From the NCBI GenBank assembly GCA_003344405.1, contig NOWV01000062.1, positions 336,670-400,669 on the forward strand: 64,000 nucleotides of DNA. Direction: 5' to 3'. The notes beneath the pieces are model-generated. The model did no database searches, was not told the DNA's origin, and saw only the letters and a list, made by a program, of their open reading frames with translations. Origin of the DNA: Trichoplax sp. H2. Its lineage: Eukaryota > Placozoa > Uniplacotomia > Trichoplacea. Of this stretch, positions 12,119 to 25,096 are shown piece after piece. The position numbers and the translations under genes are program-made. Within the stretch, counting starts at the first letter, position 1. Every line of letters starts with the position of its first letter.

Positions 12119-13566
12119 GACGTCTTCTCCCTCACTTATAATGATTGTCTTGATAATACAAATATCTTGTAACTTCTGACTTGCTACTTATAACTATCGA
12201 TCGGTTCACATCAGTAGTAGAAACTCTACCGACAGTGAGAACTTGATTTGCACAAACCGTTTAATCAATGATTGCACTGTTATCAATTTATACCTGCTAC
12301 ACTGCAGAGTGCTGCAAATGGAAGATTTTTGAAACCCTTGCAGCTCGTGAAACGATGTACGATGGATGGTACGATGCTGATTGTTTTCGACACTTGTTTA
12401 CAGAGTAGACTAGTCGTATTTCAGTCTAAAATTGAAGCAGGTATGACTGAGTCAGTGGGCAGTGGAGCAAGTTTATTGCTGTTTGCTAATCAATTTTATT
12501 GGAGACACACGACAAAGTAAAACATGGAGCAAGAGACTATTTTATAGACTGCGAAGGAAAAATTTCAAAATACGCTTGTTAAAAGTAGTGCGCGTGCCTT
12601 TTCGACCCTAGCTCGGTACTTTCTATACTGTACAGTATTGGTGGATGACCGAATGAGTGCAATTACTATATGCGGTCTTCGGGGCACTAGAAAAAGAATG
12701 ATGGATTTTTTTTCTAGTAATCGTTGTCTCATATACCAATACTGTAATGTAGCATGCAGGATTGATATTTAATTTTACAGCGACATGTTCATATTCTTCA
12801 GATATCCTGAGTGAACAACACTACTTCTTATACAGTATGGGCAATGAATGTACATGGACATTGGACAGCCTACATGTACTGTGCTGAGCCTAAGCAGTAA
12901 ACAGCCTGAATGGTTGTGTAGTTGTCATCAAAGGCTAACTTTCGAGTTACTGTTCATAAATAGAAATAGACTCTTCTTGCTTGCCATTTCGTCACTTGTT
13001 CTATGATTTGGCAAAATCTACCTTCTCCTTCGTTCTACTGTCCCCTGTACTTACTTTTACTTTATAGTACAGCACTATAAATACACTCTCGGCGAAAGCC
13101 GAGTCTCTATACTACAGTACATTCAGTACTAGTCATTATGGGTGTGACAAGAAGAACAACGCCTATACTCATTAAAATAGAATAGTGTATTCTTCCATTG
13201 CTTGGACATTATTGACAAGTCGTCCAGTTATTATTCAATTCACTTAGCGTTATTCCTCTGTGCTCTTATTCTAACCAGAAACGATTCAATCGTTGATATT
13301 GGATTAGCTAGCAATCAAGCCGATAGGAGTGACCAAGACGATTGCTAATTTTATTGCTTGTAAACTGGATTGGATAAATTTAGAAATAAATTAATACGCG
13401 TATAATTTGACCAGATCGAGCGCTAACTACTTCTCACGTCATTCAATTCAGTAGAAGCGTTTTCAATCTCTCTCTCTCTCTCTCGCAAGTTTGGAGATCA
13501 GTCGTAGCCTAACCGCAACAATTATAGGAAAAAGATTATCGCTCCTCGATTGATTCGATAGCCATC
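12119..13566. promoter_or_regulatory. Divergent intergenic region dehydrogenase/TRPA paralogue 1
   Basis: A 1.45-kb gap between head-to-head genes. It contains scattered TACTGTA/GTACAGTA words (around 12627, 13065 and 13110-13130) and a CT dinucleotide run at about 13469-13484, roughly 85 bp before the TRPA ATG. The run may lie in the leader or core promoter. No other gene was recognised. Confidence 0.45.
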
Positions 13567-16500
13567 ATGATTTCACGCTTGCTGAGTAATATTCGCCGTC
13601 CTAGCCAAGATTTAACCCAACGTGAAGCTCTGCCTGGGTCCAAATTTACCAGTTTGGGTGATACATCAGTCCATACCGGATTAAGCAGTTCTATGCAAAT
13701 ATTACATGCTATTAATCAAGTAAGTTGATGAGAGCGCAATAATAGAATTAGAAAAGCGAGAGAAAAAATCACAAGATGGATCCATGTTAGTCATCAATGT
13801 CTTAAAATTGCTTTTATCATACTGTAGATACTGTACAAGACCACAATCTAAATTCTATTCATCTTAAGCTGATAATCAACTTAAATTCATCGTAATAATT
13901 CGATAAAAATAAAAAAAGGAAAAAATTGTCTTAAAGTTGCTTTCATACTGTATGTATGCGGAAGACCACTATCTAAATCCGATTAACTTGAAGCCATCCT
14001 ATACAAAGTGTGTCTATGTACCATTAATTAACTAAGTTCATTATGATAATTGGATAATAATTATTAGAGAGGGAGAAAAAAATGGAATATTTTATCGATC
14101 ATGGTTAATTCATACCATGAAATAGGCTTAGAAATGAAGTAATCATGGTAAACATCTTGAAATTGCTTTTCCATTACCAGATGCCTATCTCCCATAAATT
14201 TGAAGCACTTCTGTACAAATAAGCATTATACTTTACAAATCAACAATCATAATGGAGAAGAAAGGGCAAAGCATATCAACAGATTGTGTTAGTGCTATGG
14301 TCAAAATCTAAAAATCTGACCTACTAAATTTGTAGACAGAGTATAAGATAAGGCTATGATCGTTGACGTATGATAAATAATCGTTTTAAAATTATCGTGA
14401 TACATACTATACGTCTAAAAGCCTAATTCAATTCGAATTTTTAAATGAGAAAGGTCAAGGAAACAAGTTTTACTTGAGCTTATAATAAACATTGATCTGA
14501 TAGACAATCAACAAATGACAAAATTGTTATCCAGTGAATAACTAATCTCATCTTTCAATCTCGTTCTTTAGGTTATCCGTGACGGCGACATGAATCAATT
14601 TAATGAATTATTGCTTTCTGTTGGAGTCAATCTCGATATCTTAAATCGTTGTGATCATCATGGTTATTCACCTTTACATTATGCTGCTTACGCCAATAAA
14701 GTAGAAATAGCTAAAAAGTTACTTTCCAAGAAAGCAAGTAAGTTGCCCGACTAAATCGATCAGCAAGTCTTAAATTATATACACGCGTATTTATTATTCC
14801 TGCAAGTTACATATACGTAATATTGTTGATAAAAACTTCATATCGAATCAATTCATAATGAGGAGAGAACTTTTTTAACAATAAATTTGATTTAATCAAG
14901 GACTTGCTAATAGTAATACTGTAGTACACGTAGAATCCAATATAAATGAAATTAAATGACGTTAAAATTGTAGAAAGACGTTAATCAGTACTTATTTATG
15001 ATTATGGAAATGGCTTAAATTAACCGTTATAATAACTTTCAAATTTTAGCTGCCGATATCTATCGTATAATTCGCTATGAATTAAGTTATGCTATACAAC
15101 TCGCATTGATTCTGCTAGTAGATTAATCACATTGCGTATCAATCGAGATAAACGGCCTCGCTTATACCCTCTGTAATCCTAACTCCTTCATCTAATACTA
15201 GAATATCACTACAAATCATAGAGAGATGAAATGGATTTTTTTATACTGTCTTAACTCTATGTTAATTTTTTTATTTCGCTATCAGATATTAATAAGGAAG
15301 GGATTGACAAATTGACGCCTTTGCATATAGCGGCTAAATACAACGCTGTCGAGTAAGTCAAATTAATATCCGATTATTCATGGATTCGAAGTTATGCTTT
15401 AACAATCAATTATTGTATCGCAAAATTATATCTAAATATTCGTTTGACTTATGCCTTACCTTAAAGTTAAGTAATAACACGATGTAGTAGTTGGATTCGA
15501 AATTTTGGAATACTATTTATCCTTAAATTCTTTCCATAGAACCAGCGTACAATATTAATGTATTTTATCAGTTGTAACTACCCAAATCGACGTAGTTTGT
15601 AAAGTAAATTTGTTATAAACCTTGCTGTCAATAGTGATTTACAAATTAGCGGCTTCTAATAAATACTCTGAAAGGATTTTTAAATTATTATTAATCTAAT
15701 CTAATAATAATCATTTCTAATGTGAAAACATTCAAAACGTAGCCAATACTGCTGCACAATCTCTACATTTATACAAACTTCAATCAATCGATAACATGGA
15801 TTACATTATCGCTTTGTTACTTTTAAAGATGACTTTGACTGTTTAAGATTTAGTCCTATCACATCGCGTGTCTTCCTGTTGTCATAGCTAGCTGACATCA
15901 CACAGTAAAATGGTACGATGTATGCCATTGCGATCGATTCTAATGTAATTTTGAATAAATGTTACATAGGGTTATACCGGTGCTTTTGGAGAAGAAAGCC
16001 CATATTAATGCTAAATCAAAAAATGAACTTACCCCATTACATTTAGCAGCACGTAAAGGCCATCAAGAGTCTGTCAAAGTGAGTATAAAATGTAAAAGAC
16101 TATCTTCATCTTTCATTTTATCAAGTTTCACAATTCTATCATATCATTTTTAGTTATTACTTGAAGCAAAAGGCATTGATGTTTCAGCTGCTGGTGAAGA
16201 TGGCATTACTCCGTTACATTTAGCAATGATTGGCGGTAATATTGAAGTATCTCGATTGCTGGTTAGTTTCCTATACGCATACAAAGATATAATTCACCTG
16301 TTTAATTTACTTAGTGTATAATCTCGCGACATTTATAGTCTTACAGCAGTAAACTATTTAACGTTGGCTGTACGGTTAATATGCGACATAAGTAGTAGTT
16401 AAAGATTTACGTTTTTATTACGATTCACCAGCGATCTTTCTAACCTTGAAATTATATTATCGCTTCCAGCTATCTTCAAATAATACGGGTCTACTGTCGA

Positions 16501-19500
16501 TGGCAGCCGATGGTCGTACACCAATACATTTTGCAGCATCTGCCGGCAATCATGATATTATAACATTTTTAATCAGTTATGGTAAGGAAATGGGCTTTTT
16601 GTACGTTAGAATGACTTTTATTATCCTAAAAGATATTTACCATAGTATACCCATTAAATATTAGATTAAATCTTATATTTAAATCCTACTTTCTTATTCT
16701 GTCACAGTGCCCACTTGCGGTTTTAGCCCTGGGGACATTATTGATAAATCAGATGGTGTTGGTAATACTGCTCTCCATTTAGCTGTTCAATACGGCCATA
16801 AGAAGGTAACTGAAAGCCATACATTTCAAATATTACCTGAATAAATTGCTCAAGCCCTCATTGGATAAAATATACATATATCTGATATTTATTTATCTTA
16901 ATCAGGCGGTCGAAGTTTGCCTTAATAATAATGCAAAAATTAACGAGCAGACGGTTAGTTACATTGAAATAATCATTTTATTCAAGGATCCAAACTCTGT
17001 ATGAGACATTTAGTGTTGATATTAATTAATTCTGAAAGATGCGATTCTCGAGTTTTTTTAATTTAAATTTGATTGATACAGGTTTAGTAGATTAAGCAAC
17101 ATTAAATTGTGTATTAGACAGAGGTTGATGATGAGATAGCTTGAGCCTTGTACGTACTATTTGTTCTCAGTATTTTTAAGGCCTAGACTGATAGCTTACC
17201 TGGTAATAAAGTACTAAGCAGTATTCTCGGACATTAAGCGTTTATCCCTTTGCAAAATTTGAAGGGGCGAGGACTACTGATTACATTAAATTGCCAACCT
17301 AACGTAGTAGCAGTCAGGGTATTACAGCAAGATATATACCAAAAATAATTCAATGCAGTATACTGTAAATTTATTATCGTTGCAGGGCAGTTTATGAATG
17401 TTGTTGTAAATGTCCAACAGATACGTTATAGTACTGACTACATTAGAATTTGATCATTGTTCATATAGTTTTATTATTATATGAAGTAATTTATAGCGTA
17501 AAATCATAGATAATTGTTCTAGTAATTCAGCTTCAAGATAAAGAATATTTCATTTTTTAAATATTTAGTTCAACTTAACGACACCCTTACATTTGGCTGC
17601 TCAAAATGGACATGATGAAATTATTGTTAGCTTGCTTAACGCTGGCTCACGAGTTAATATTGAAGATGCTGATGGATTAACTCCACTTAATAGGTATTAT
17701 TTAGGACTGATTGTTGTCTCCTGTTGATACAGTTATGCATTTTAGCCACTACCATAAAACTAAACTAAGCTGTTTTCGTTTCTGACCTATAGAGCGGCAT
17801 TATTTGGACGTCCGGAAGCTGTATCTGTATTAATCAATAAAGTTAGTAATAAAGATAAAATCCATGTAATGATTACGAAATGCTGATAATGTTGACTATG
17901 TCTACATCTGATTGAATTATTATTTCCTCCCCTTAGTAACATTGATTCATGAGAGTAATCGTGTACTACGTTTATTGGACCGTTTATTAAATAGTCAATT
18001 AATTATTATGAAGAAAAAGACTTGTTGAGAGCAAATTGCATTACATTTTCCCTTCATTTTTCAAGTTATGTTATTTTTATCAAACATTTCGTAAGATAAA
18101 TATTAGAATTTCATTTTTTAATGAATGTTACTTTTAAGCTATAGCATTTAATAATAGATAATTTTGGAAGCATTAAGCGATCGTAAAACTTGACCATCAA
18201 ATATATTTTGAATACAGTATAGACAATTTTTAGAATAGAACATCTAAACGTATCACAGTAAGTCCGTCATCAGTAAAAATTTGTATGGTAATTTGATGTC
18301 ACTTCCCTGTTATATATATCCCTATGTCTATGATAGATTTTAACTTATTTGCTATTATTTATACACGATTAAATTTATTTTATTACGCTATTATAGTTAC
18401 TAATATAGACTTATTATTTAGGGGGCTGTTATAGATTCCGCCGATGAAGAAGGATTCACGCCATTAATCAATGCTTGTAGAAAAGGCCATCAAGAGGTTG
18501 TCGATATACTATTAAACAATAAAGTTGACACTCAAATTTCTGATGGATCGGAAAGAACTTGCTTACATTGGGCTGTATTATCTGGAAATATTGAGATTAT
18601 CAGATTGCTCATTAATGTAAGTGAATATGACAAAAAACGTATAGATCATGAATTGCACCGCTAGTATTTATAGCGTAATTAGTGCTTTACACAATCATGG
18701 AAACATGCAGCTAAGATATCATTATTATTTTTTTCCTATTTTTTTAGTGTAATAGTAAAGAACTGATTGGTAAAGCAGATAGAAATGGCTCCACACCATT
18801 TCATTATTCAGCAGAGGGAGGTTATTACGAGGTTAGTTCTTAAAAACTTTTGCATAGATATCGTATAGTACGTAAGCAGCTTTCTGAGACTTTGCTATTT
18901 TTCATTTAATAAATAAGTTCATCAATTAGATTATCAGTAATAAGTAATAAAAAGTCTATAAAGTATCTTCTTATACATTTATCGCTGTAAGCACCACCTC
19001 GAGTATAATTAAATACGAGTATTATTTTTTTATGTATGTAGATTTTAGACTTCTTTCTACAGAATAAAGCTAATCCTACAAAAGAAGATGATGAAGAACA
19101 TACCCCTCTGCATTTAGCTGCAATGTAAGTTTTTATAGATTCTCATTGATTTTTATTAATCTTGGTAGAACAAAGAATATTTTAAAATTCTATTATTCAT
19201 ATCAACATATACTAAAAGCTTACTTCTAATAAATGCAGTAGTTGTTACTAATTAAATTAGAATATATTATCTATTTACTTGTAAGTGACTAATTGGTACC
19301 GTATTCATATTCTCATGAGTTAAATTTATAGAATAAGGTATTGTAAATATTTCCTTTAAGCATTAGAAATGCTATATAGATGCTCGTTACAAGCATTCAG
19401 ATCAGAGAAAAGAGTTTACATCAAAATACTACAGTATTATTGTCATCGAACTTTTTCTCAAGTTTTGATTCACGTATTGATTACTACAGTTAATGATATT

Positions 19501-20220
19501 TTTGCAAAACTTAGGAATGGACATACTAGCTGCGTATCAATCTTATTAGCTGCTGATTCCTCTATAATTAATGATGCTAATATTAAAGGACAAACACCGG
19601 TCCATCTTGCGTGCAAGCGTGGCCACATTGCGTGTGTTAAGGTGTTATTGCAGTATGGAGCAAATCTATCCCGGACGTAAGTTAAGAGCAAATGATAATG
19701 ACCGACCAAAGAAAATAGTGATACTATACTATATAGGTGATACCATTTCGAAGCAGTGATAATAAAATCAGTTTATAGATTTATTTTAGATTTACTATCT
19801 TTGCGAAACATCCTATAATTATGTTTTACCAATGTACTTGAACTACTATTCAAAAGGGATGATTATCGACTATCGCCGTTAGAGTATACTGCTATCTACG
19901 GTCATCCCGAAACTATGAAGATTCTACTCGAAAGTAAAGCATCCATCAACACAACTGATCGTAATAAGGTTAGTTGAGTTTACAGAGATAGATAATATCT
20001 TAGCCTTTATATCTCAACCTAAGTATGATTTCTCACGGACATCTCTGTAGAATACTCCTCTGCATTTAGCGGCCAAATATGGGAATACTAAAATCATCCG
20101 ATTACTTCTTGACAATGGTGCTGATATAACTGCCCTTAATGATCGGAGTCAAACATGCTTAGATGTAGCAATAGAAAACAAGAGAAAAGAGGCTGCAGTA
20201 TCATTCGTAAAGCATAGAAG
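13567..20220 (+). other. Paralogue 1: exons 1-16 (N-terminus and ankyrin domain)
   Basis: Exons: 13567-13719, 14572-14737, 15286-15352, 15970-16078, 16154-16261, 16470-16581, 16708-16805, 16906-16953, 17569-17693, 17793-17841, 18422-18616, 18748-18831, 19042-19124, 19515-19676, 19857-19968 and 20051-20220. Sixteen repeats are recognisable by their helix-1 signatures, in order YSPLHY, LTPLHI, LTPLHL, ITPLHL, RTPIHF, NTALHL, TTPLHL, LTPLNR, FTPLIN, RTCLHW, STPFHY, HTPLHL, QTPVHL, LSPLEY, NTPLHL and QTCLDV. Every junction keeps phase, and all introns are GT-AG. Confidence 0.92.
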
Positions 20221-23200
20221 GTTAATATGGAGCCATTATTTGCTTTAAATATCCAAATTAATTCTATTTCCTATCTCATAGTTAAACCAATTTCCTATGT
20301 TCTTATAATTCATGACTTTATACGTACTAGAGAATACGCGCTTAATTATCTATCAAATATTATAGTATTTTCTTTCAGTAGCAGTGATTAATAACGTATT
20401 TAAAAGCACTACTAGTCACTGTTTTATTCTTGACTGATTTTGTGATATGTTAAATCCTATCAGAAATGCCCTCGATTTAAGCCATAAGACTAACTGTATC
20501 AAAAAACTGAAGTATAGTATTGCTCCTTATTAGCAACTAAAACTTTAATTTACTGTCAAGACTAAAGTGCTGATTGTAATGGATGACACAGTTTTCGATT
20601 GCGGATTGGATTGTAGTTCAGTTACAGTCGTATCATGGACCATTATACCCATTTAAACTAAATGTTATAAAGCGTTTATTTTGCATTTAGCTTCCATATA
20701 TAGTGAACTAAATATGTTTAATTATATTAAATATATTATATCATTCCCCTCATATTATTAAGATGGCATGAAATACTTGAAGATTATGGCGGTAACAAAG
20801 AGCCTCCAATGAAGAAATTAATCGAAGTCTTACCTGAAGCGGCTAAGGTCTATTTTGTGTTATTGATGTGTATTCGTATTTTAATGTATTTATGACAGTA
20901 GCTCAAGTATCGGATCTATCTTACATTTTTTATAGCTTAGTTCTAATTGTATTATCGACGAATTTTCACAGTAGTTTGCAGTAGTAACAAAAGTAAATAA
21001 TAATTTATTCGAAATAGGTTGTTTTAGATCGATCGATTGAATCATCTCCATTACCAGAAAAACATCCCAATTATACAGTAAGGCATACGATACTTAATCT
21101 TATTTTTACTAAAACTTAAAAATTATTTAATTGCAAAAAGATAAGCCAAAGGACATCAAATTATGTTGAAACCGACAACAGTATTTTTTTAAGTGAAGCC
21201 ATTAAATCATCACTGTTTTGTTACAGATTACCTACAATTATCAGTATATAGACACTGATCCAGCCGATCCACGCAGGAAAGGGCAACATTATTCAGCAAT
21301 GAAAGTAAATATAAAGTAGCTATTAACAGTGATTGCTTGTGCTAAAATATTTACTATAATGTTACTCATTTCTGCCATAGAAACTGTGATTGATAAATGT
21401 GATTAATGTCTTACTACATCTAGGAAATGGTTGATAACGATCGTGAAGATCTTCTTAATCACCCATTATGTCAATCTTTGTTAAGTTTAAAGTGGTAAAT
21501 AATAGTAAATAGGTCCATGACTGCTTCTCGAGAGCGGTCGACATGCATGATATTTGTGAAGTAATGAAATGAAAGTATACTAGATATCTGTATATTCTTT
21601 ATCACTAACCCCTGCTTTTCAAATTTTGATGATAGGAACTTATATGGACGATGGTTTTTCATGCTTAATCTATTATCCTACGTCTTCTTTTTGACATTAT
21701 TGACTACATTTGCTTCTGCAACAGCCACTAAGTCTTACAATTTAACATTTTATTGTCGTGACTGCTGTAATAGAAGTTATCAACCAAACTTAACTGCGGA
21801 ATTTTATAACCTAACGCAGGTAAATTTTTACGAATAAATCGTTAATTTTGCCAATAATATTCAATGGCGTCTTAAGACGAGTTGATAATACTCTTATTAT
21901 ATAATTCTCAGCTCATACTTAAATTGAACCTATGTTGTTATTATATTTCTCACTCTACTTTATTAGCTACACAGCTGAATTCCATTTATGTATTTATTTT
22001 ATGCCTTTAATACAGCTGTCACAACCGATGTGGTTTATTAAGTATATTACATTTGGTTTCGGATGTTTCGGATTACTGAAAGAAATTGTTCAGTTAGTAC
22101 AACAGGTAATAATAATTCAGTAATTGTTAGAAAATTCATTCCATTCATCTTTATAACAATACTTAAAAAGGGAGACAGTATTTAATTTACTCACCGTATA
22201 TACTATCATAGACTACTAGATATATCAGGTACATCTAGTAGCCCATGATACTATACAGTTATTCTGCGGTTTGTAGCAAACACTGTATAGGTGTTATAAA
22301 AATTTTCTAGCACAGGAAATTCGCTTAACTAAGCTATCTGAATCTAATCGATCAGTTTTATGTCGTAGAATAATGAGCTTTGATCAAATCCCAATTACTA
22401 TACGCTAAGAATAATTATATATAATTGCTGTTACTATTTATTAAGATCATATTAAAGAAATTAGCTAAATTTCGTTAATCATTCCATTAAAATAATTAAT
22501 CAAGAAATAAATAAGTAATAAATTCACCAATGATGAAACGAGAATTGTTACAACTTCGCTTTTAATCTTTTTATTTGATCTATGATCGCATTAGACAAGT
22601 GAGAGTTTGCAAGGAGAAGAATTGTTTTAACAACTTGCTAGCATATAACATTGAAAACTAAAACAGTCTATGATGTTTTGATTATAGGGCGGTCGCTATT
22701 TTAACTTCGAAAATGCTTTAGAATGGGTACTGTATTTTTCTTCATTTCTGTACTTGTTCCCATTCTCATTCGATTCGGGAGTAAACTTTTTTCAAAGTTG
22801 CCCGCCTATCAAATCACAATTGCTATGGGGCTCAATTGCAATTGTTTTAGCCTGGATCAATATGTTGCTTTACTTCAAGCGGTTAGCATTATACTCTTTA
22901 GTTTATATCAGCCGCGATAGATAGTTACATCAGTATAAATAGATTGTTTTACAAAGATACCTAAATATAACTTTTATTAGAAGAATTAGATCTAAATGAA
23001 TCAATCTTATTATATTTCATTTCTTACCAATTTAATATAGGTTTACAGTTGGGATATACGTTGTCATGTTTGTGACTGTATTAAAAAATGTACTGAAGGT
23101 AAATTTATTGTGTAATGTCGAAGCTAATTCAATCGGACTTAAATTCTTTACTGAAATAAGCATCATTTATGCCATTTATTATCAATAGGTTTTGATTCTG

Positions 23201-25096
23201 TTCAGTATGTTTATTATTGGATTTGGATTATCCTTTTATCGAGTCTCAAATGTACTTCGTTGTACAACATTTAACAACAATTGTACCGTTTTTAATCCGA
23301 CGTCAGTAAGTGGTTGTTACCTCTTGAATTAGACCAAACCTAAGATCAAATACTTCATCTTTCAATGTTATACACAGGAGATCATTAAGAGGCTAATAAA
23401 TAAAATTAAGATTCAGTTGTTAATGTTACGTTAAGAGTTATAATTGACATCTTTACTTGATCACTGAGCTGCTCTAAATATGTATACCCTATGAATCGTG
23501 GAATAGGCATTTTATAATGTTACAATTCTACTTTTAGCTTACGGTCTTTGGGACACCAACCTTCTCTATGATTAAATCATTCATTATGATGCAAGGAGAA
23601 TTTGAATTTGTTGACGACTTTGTTACTGGAGCAATCAGTCAAACACCTAATCAAAGATTAACATATCCATATTTTACATTTGCGATATTTGTTATCTTCG
23701 TTATTATTATGGCTATCGTCTTAATGAATATGATGGTAATTGCATGAATTCCTATTCTTATAGGAAATGAATAATAGAGTACAATGTAGACTACTGTATG
23801 ACAACTGTTATTACTAAAAATGACAACTTTAGGTTGGTTTAGCGGTAGGCGATATCGAAGCGGTTCAGAAATTTGCTAGCTTAAGTAGGATTAAAAGACA
23901 GGTAATGTCAACAGAAACGTCCTTATTTAGCATGGCATTTCTGTATTAATCTTTGGTAATGGAGTTGGTTAAATAGTAGAATTTGGCTGCTTATCTAAAG
24001 AAATTTCATAGAATAGTTTTAATCTTAAAATAACATAAGGAACTTGTAAACTTATTTAAGGTGGAGTCATTCGATGATATGGAAAGTGTTTTACCGATAA
24101 GCATCCTAAAGTTGGCCTATCGACCTAAAGTCGTTGCTAAACCTAACGTTACTAGATCAAAGGTACTGCTATGATATAATTTCTATTAATTGCGTCATAT
24201 GCCTTTTCTGTAACTTAGTTAACATTTTATCTAAGGTAATATTTTTTCAATTTCTTGTATCAATACTTAATAAGAATTGTTATTTTATAACAATAATTTA
24301 TTACGATGACCCGCTAGCGACTGTTGTAGTGGTTGTATAAGGTATCTTTTGTGTTAATGTATCATTCATTTATTCTTACACGTTTAATAATACGCTTCAT
24401 AATACGTCGGTCTATGCGTATCCGTACTTTAGTATGAAATAGTTTTTCTTGACTATTTTACCTTATTCACAAAATTGATCTGTTATGGCTCTCATAATGA
24501 TAATTATTAGTTCCCGAGTTAAATATGGTGCAATTTTTTATGTACTATGTTCAAACGGAATATCATTTTATAGCAGTAATTAATATAATTTTATGTTCAC
24601 ACCGTTACTAATTTTCGTTTTAAGGCTTACGAATTTTTCAAGCTGGCACAAAAGAAGATCGAAGACTATACTTCTGAATACTTTGAAAGTAATACGCAAG
24701 ATCGACAGACAGATTTAGTTAATTATTTCCAAGATGAAATTGAGACATATAAGAAAAGGTGCAAATATCACCTCATCTTTCAATTCGCAATTGATCTTTA
24801 TTATATACTTACTTATCTGTGAACCTTTACTACTTTCTTGATATAATATTAGAATTGCATCATTACATGGTTATATGACGCTTCAAACAGAAGTGTTGAT
24901 GAAGATTAATTCAAAACTGTGCAAAAAAGATGGCAAAGCATCTACTCTTCGCACACCTCGTCCCTCCAGTGCTCAACCGCTACCTTCTCGTATTGCTGAT
25001 GAGCTAATTAATATAGCCAAGACAGCAACAGAACCAGATATAGGGGATGAACCAGTTGTAGCATCTAATGATGACGATCATTTATCGGCATTATAA
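13567..25096 (+). CDS. TRPA: TRPA1-like channel, paralogue 1 (30 coding exons, 1174 aa)
   Basis: Ankyrin-rich transient receptor potential cation channel; in animals TRPA1-type channels sense chemicals, temperature or injury signals at the plasma membrane. Joined exons give 1174 residues in frame. The protein has about 54 N-terminal residues, then 16 ankyrin repeats (about 55-613), a linker (614-711) and the S1-S6 channel domain (712-1015). A C-terminal region with a heptad-like stretch and a Pro/Ser-rich acidic tail ends at DDDHLSAL. Diagnostic stretches are GFGLSFY in S5, FIMMQGEFEF in the pore (Gly946-Glu947) and IVLMNMMVGLAVGDIEAVQK at the end of S6. The start ATG (13567) follows a leader with no closer in-frame Met. 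It is the first of three tandem copies and the only one whose third ankyrin exon is split by an intron. Confidence 0.95.
13720..14571 (+). repeat. Degenerate tandem repeat in intron 1 of paralogue 1
   Basis: Related segments built around cttaaaattgctttt recur near 13799, 13931 and 14155, each followed after about 55-65 nt by a tttgaag/cttgaag-type stretch. The copies are diverged and irregularly spaced (about 130-225 bp). Confidence 0.55.
20763..25096 (+). other. Paralogue 1: exons 17-30 (linker, S1-S6, pore, C-terminus)
   Basis: Exons: 20763-20847, 21018-21077, 21227-21304, 21424-21494, 21636-21819 (S1 and S1-S2 loop), 22016-22105 (S2), 22688-22881 (S3-S4), 23041-23098 (S4-S5), 23189-23305 (S5), 23538-23735 (pore, S6), 23833-23901, 24061-24162, 24625-24758 and 24853-25096. 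The S1-S2 loop carries four N-x-S/T sequons and a CRDCC cluster. The conserved pre-S1 motif DLLNHPL is present. Confidence 0.92.
22197..22256. repeat. Imperfect hairpin in an intron of paralogue 1
   Basis: About 28-nt arms around CTACTAGAT/ATCTAGTAG (22212-22220 and 22232-22240) pair with a few mismatches and an almost absent loop. It lies in the intron between the S2 and S3-S4 exons. Confidence 0.55.

Noticed and set aside
12272-12520. 82-codon plus-strand open frame upstream of TRPA paralogue 1
   Set aside because: Not in frame with any later exon and no domain signature.
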